Position numbers and translations under genes: made by a program
Shown: one piece after another, positions 61,701 to 64,000 of the stretch
Numbering within the stretch: position 1 is the stretch's first letter
Layout of the letters: each line of letters opens with the position of its first letter
Source of the DNA: Pegea sp. RAD2-039
Lineage: Eukaryota; Chordata; Thaliacea; Salpida; Salpidae
Direction: 5' to 3'
Assembly (NCBI GenBank): GCA_034620365.1
Contig: JAQGEQ010000363.1
Location: forward strand, 1,860,001 to 1,924,000
Length of the DNA: 64,000 nt
The notes under the pieces: generated by a model
The model's database searches: none
The model's input: only the letters and a program-made list of their open reading frames with translations
What the model was told of the DNA's origin: nothing

Positions 61701-62904
61701 ATTTCCTCATGATCAAACTGACTAGTTAGTTTTCAAGTGAAGCTGTAAGTTTTGATGTGAAATTAAAAAAAAAGGATTTTTTGAAATTGAGATAATCTTA
61801 ATTAACTTTACTGCTTTTCAATTAATCTTTCATTAAAACTTTTATTTATTTTCATCTTGGAATTAATGCTTGTAAGAAGTTTAAACAAGTTTCAGCAGCT
61901 TATTTTTTCAGCTATTTATATTTCTATAGCTTCTGGTTATTATCTTTTGTGAAACAAATTAAATTTATAAATCTTTAGGATTCACTTTAGAAAGATATTT
62001 TTTGTTAAATCAGAGTTATTCTAAATCAACCAAAATGATAAAATGTATTTCTTAATTTTTGTCATTTTTAAATATTTGAAATTTGAAAAAGAACTCTTTT
62101 ATTTAAGATTTAAAATTCTTATTTAATTCTTTTTTGAGTTTCATCTAATTTCATTCAAACCTTAAATTTTCTTCTTACTTTTAGATAAAATAATTAAGAA
62201 GTTAAACAAAATCAAAATATTCTTTAATGTAAAAACTAGAAATATTCTTGATGAAAATTGTCATTTTTAACTTTGATTTTGTTTCATAATTTTATTCCTA
62301 ATCTTAAGGACATCTTTACTTTAAAATACTTCAATAAGATTTCAGTTCTTTCATCAAATCTCTTCTTTCTAGGCTCTGTAGCATTTGTACTTCACACAAT
62401 TTGTTCAAAACAGTCAGCTGCATTTCTTCTCACCAGCTTCAACAGCTTCCAACCGAAGTTTGTTGACTAAGCAAGCTTGTAGAGAAGTTTTTAGAAGTCA
62501 AGAAAATAATTTTATTCAATGGTCACCACCAAATGAATTCTTTAACTTTATTAGTTGGTATTAAAAATGAAAGTTGTTATCAAATTGCCGGATAGAATAT
62601 GGTGAGAAGTTTTTAAACATTTGAAGTTTTAAATTAAAATAGTTTGATAAAAAAACAAAATTTTTATTGATTCCAAAAAATACAGAGAAAATGTTTAATT
62701 CTTAGAAAACAATCAAAATTTAATTTTATAATTTTTTTTATCAAAATTGAAAGACACAAAATGAGGAAAGACACAAAAATGAGGAAAAAAGTTCAGTAAC
62801 AGAGAATATACCGACAAAAACAAACCTTTAAAAAGATATTAAGTTTGATAAAAAAAAAATTATGAATGAAAGAGTTCAAGAAAAGATAAAAAACTTCTCA
62901 TTTA
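55731..62904. other. 7-kb intergenic desert
   Basis: Uniformly AT-rich, no supported gene on either strand. Chance frames only, such as 62,258-62,470. A slightly GC-richer patch at 59,950-60,170 (CACACCAGCCAGGCAACCAC) and a weak dispersed-repeat copy at 61,600 are the only distinct items. The left part must hold the TGF-beta ligand promoter. Confidence 0.5.
61600..61655 (-). repeat. short dispersed repeat, weak copy E
   Basis: Minus sense: CAGCACTTTGTGCCACCAAG, then CACAAGATGTGTCTACATA. Shares the CACCAA-CACAAGATxTGT core. Confidence 0.35.
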
Positions 62905-63499
62905 TCACAAAAACAAAACTTGCTTTCTAATATACTCATGTAATGTTTGGTTACCAAGGACACCAACATGTGTGTTGCCAGGCATTTCAAGTCCATGGAC
63001 ATCATATTTTTGTTGTTGTTTCCACTTTAAACAAGCTGAAGAACTCCAAGTATTGACAGTTTCATCACCATCACCATATTGCACATAGCTTGGTGGACCA
63101 TCAGGAAATCCATCTTCTTTATAAACAAATTTCTGTAAAAATCTTCCAATTTTACAACAAATTAAAATATAAATAGATTCAAAACCTCCGCAGTTTTGAC
63201 TTGAGTGCTATAAACGCAGTGGACCGGAACACCAGGTGCTTCTAGATGACCCACAGTCATATTATTCTCCAACCACATCTGATAACAGTCAGGACAATTT
63301 GCACTTTCCAAGATTGCCTTGTAATCGAAAACTGTTAAATTTTTCATCGTTCCATTCTTAGTTTGCAATCCAATAATGTATTTTTTATTCTCTGGCCACA
63401 AGTCAGGACGTGGAAGCAACATTACAGATGATGGCATCGTGCGGAAAGCTGATCTCAACTGCTTAACTGGGAGTACCCAAGGATGTCCTTCTGCATCAC
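62905..63499 (-). CDS. PLA2G15: LCAT/PLA2G15-type lysosomal phospholipase A2, last two exons (partial)
   Basis: Exons 63186-63499 and 62905-63132 join in frame to a TGA stop. They encode the C-terminal half of an LCAT-family acyltransferase/phospholipase: RSAFRTMPSSVMLLPRPDLW, FDYKAILESANC, GVPVHCVYSTQV, YVQYGDGDETVN with the catalytic Asp, and GNTHVGVLGNQTLHEYI with the catalytic His near the end. The nucleophile Ser lies in exons that should start beyond 64,000. The GVPVHCVYSTQVKT block and short C-terminal tail resemble PLA2G15 (lysosomal) more than LCAT. An NQT sequon is present. The closing exon appears intact. Confidence 0.85.
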
Positions 63500-63639
63500 C
63501 TAAAAGATGAAGAAGTTAGAAAACCGTCGATTTTATCACAAATCTTTGAAATTTAAGCGGAGTCGTGAAGATCATTTTCATCTGTGTTCTCGCGCTTTAT
63601 GACGCTCGAGAGTTTGTATCTTCAGCTCCCTAGACTTCT

Positions 63640-63780
63640 TGCTGATGGTTATATGTTGCTAGCCGAGGAATTTTTACGAATCAAGGTGCTAGAAGCAAGT
63701 GAGTCTTCAACACCTTCAACCACCAATCACAAGATTTGTTTGCAAGACAAGTTATTATTGACTTGGGATTTGAAACAAAT
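63640..63780 (+). repeat. short dispersed repeat, copy F (longest)
   Basis: Runs from GTTGCTAGCCGAGGAATTTT through AAGTGAGTCTTCAACACCTT, CAACCACCAATCACAAGATT and TGTTTGCAAGACAAGTTATT. Used as the reference for the other copies. It lies upstream of the 63,499 exon in what is probably an intron of the lipase gene. A chance 67-codon frame covering it is not a gene. Confidence 0.6.
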
Positions 63781-64000
63781 TTGTTAAACGCTTTGAGACA
63801 AGTAAATTATTAATATTTAGAATTTCCTGAAGTTCATTTTCTACTTCCGCAGCTGCTACAAAACTTATTATTTTCTTTTTGTGACAAATATACAGAAAAT
63901 AGATAATTTTGCATTCGAAGTTTTATAACTTTCAATGAATTATGACAAGTGGGTTTTGAAATGAAATAAATAATTTCCTGCTAATAGCTAAACTGTAAAC

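Noticed and set aside
63584-63787. 67-codon plus-strand frame
   Set aside because: It coincides with a dispersed repeat copy and has no protein family features.
1-64000. CRISPR arrays, operons, bacterial origins
   Set aside because: The window has spliced genes and non-LTR elements; the tandem repeats are 2-kb units, not short spaced direct repeats.

Overview
The window is AT-rich eukaryotic DNA. Genes are split by short GT-AG introns, some under 60 bp, and use the standard code. Non-LTR retrotransposon remnants, a tRNA-derived SINE and a TGF-beta/trypsin/COQ2 gene set point to an animal, most likely a protostome and perhaps an arthropod. I cannot name the species.

Layout. 1-1,146: intergenic, with one imperfect 232-bp-spaced direct repeat. 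About 1,150-14,640: a head-to-tail array of seven ~1.93-2.08 kb units. Each unit places a fragment of an acidic protein gene (+ strand) against a fragment of telomerase reverse transcriptase (TERT, - strand). Much of the array follows a 4,005-bp two-unit higher-order period. Every copy is broken or truncated and none reaches the catalytic aspartates. 15,534-15,934 (-): the last two exons of an INCENP-like gene (Aurora-B-binding IN-box). 17,039-19,144 (+): a complete 8-exon NUDT9-type ADP-ribose hydrolase with an N-terminal hydrophobic leader. 19,517-20,341 (+): a decayed membrane-protein gene. 23,042-24,986 (-): complete 6-exon Bax inhibitor-1 (TMBIM6). 26,980-27,146 (-): SINE with a tRNA-like head. 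27,298-30,951 (-): complete 6-exon COQ2. 35,559-35,972 (+): a small Cys-x2-Cys ORF of unknown family. 36,679-37,923 (-): intronless FHA/CHK2-like pseudokinase. 41,954-45,862 (+): complete 11-exon secreted trypsin-like protease. 51,973-55,730 (-): complete 5-exon TGF-beta/BMP-type ligand. 62,905-63,499 (-): the last two exons of an LCAT/PLA2G15-type lipase that runs off the right edge. LINE fragments lie at 24.3, 28.2-28.8, 39.7-40.2 and 47.2-48.7 kb. A short dispersed repeat recurs at least six times.

The genes are functionally unrelated, as expected for animal DNA. The most unusual structure is the TERT-fragment array: interior units share lesions that the outermost units lack, and copies show patchy sharing of variants. 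This suggests amplification of an already broken junction followed by local gene conversion. All exon joins were made by eye from splice signals, reading frame and remembered family features. No alignment or database search was run.
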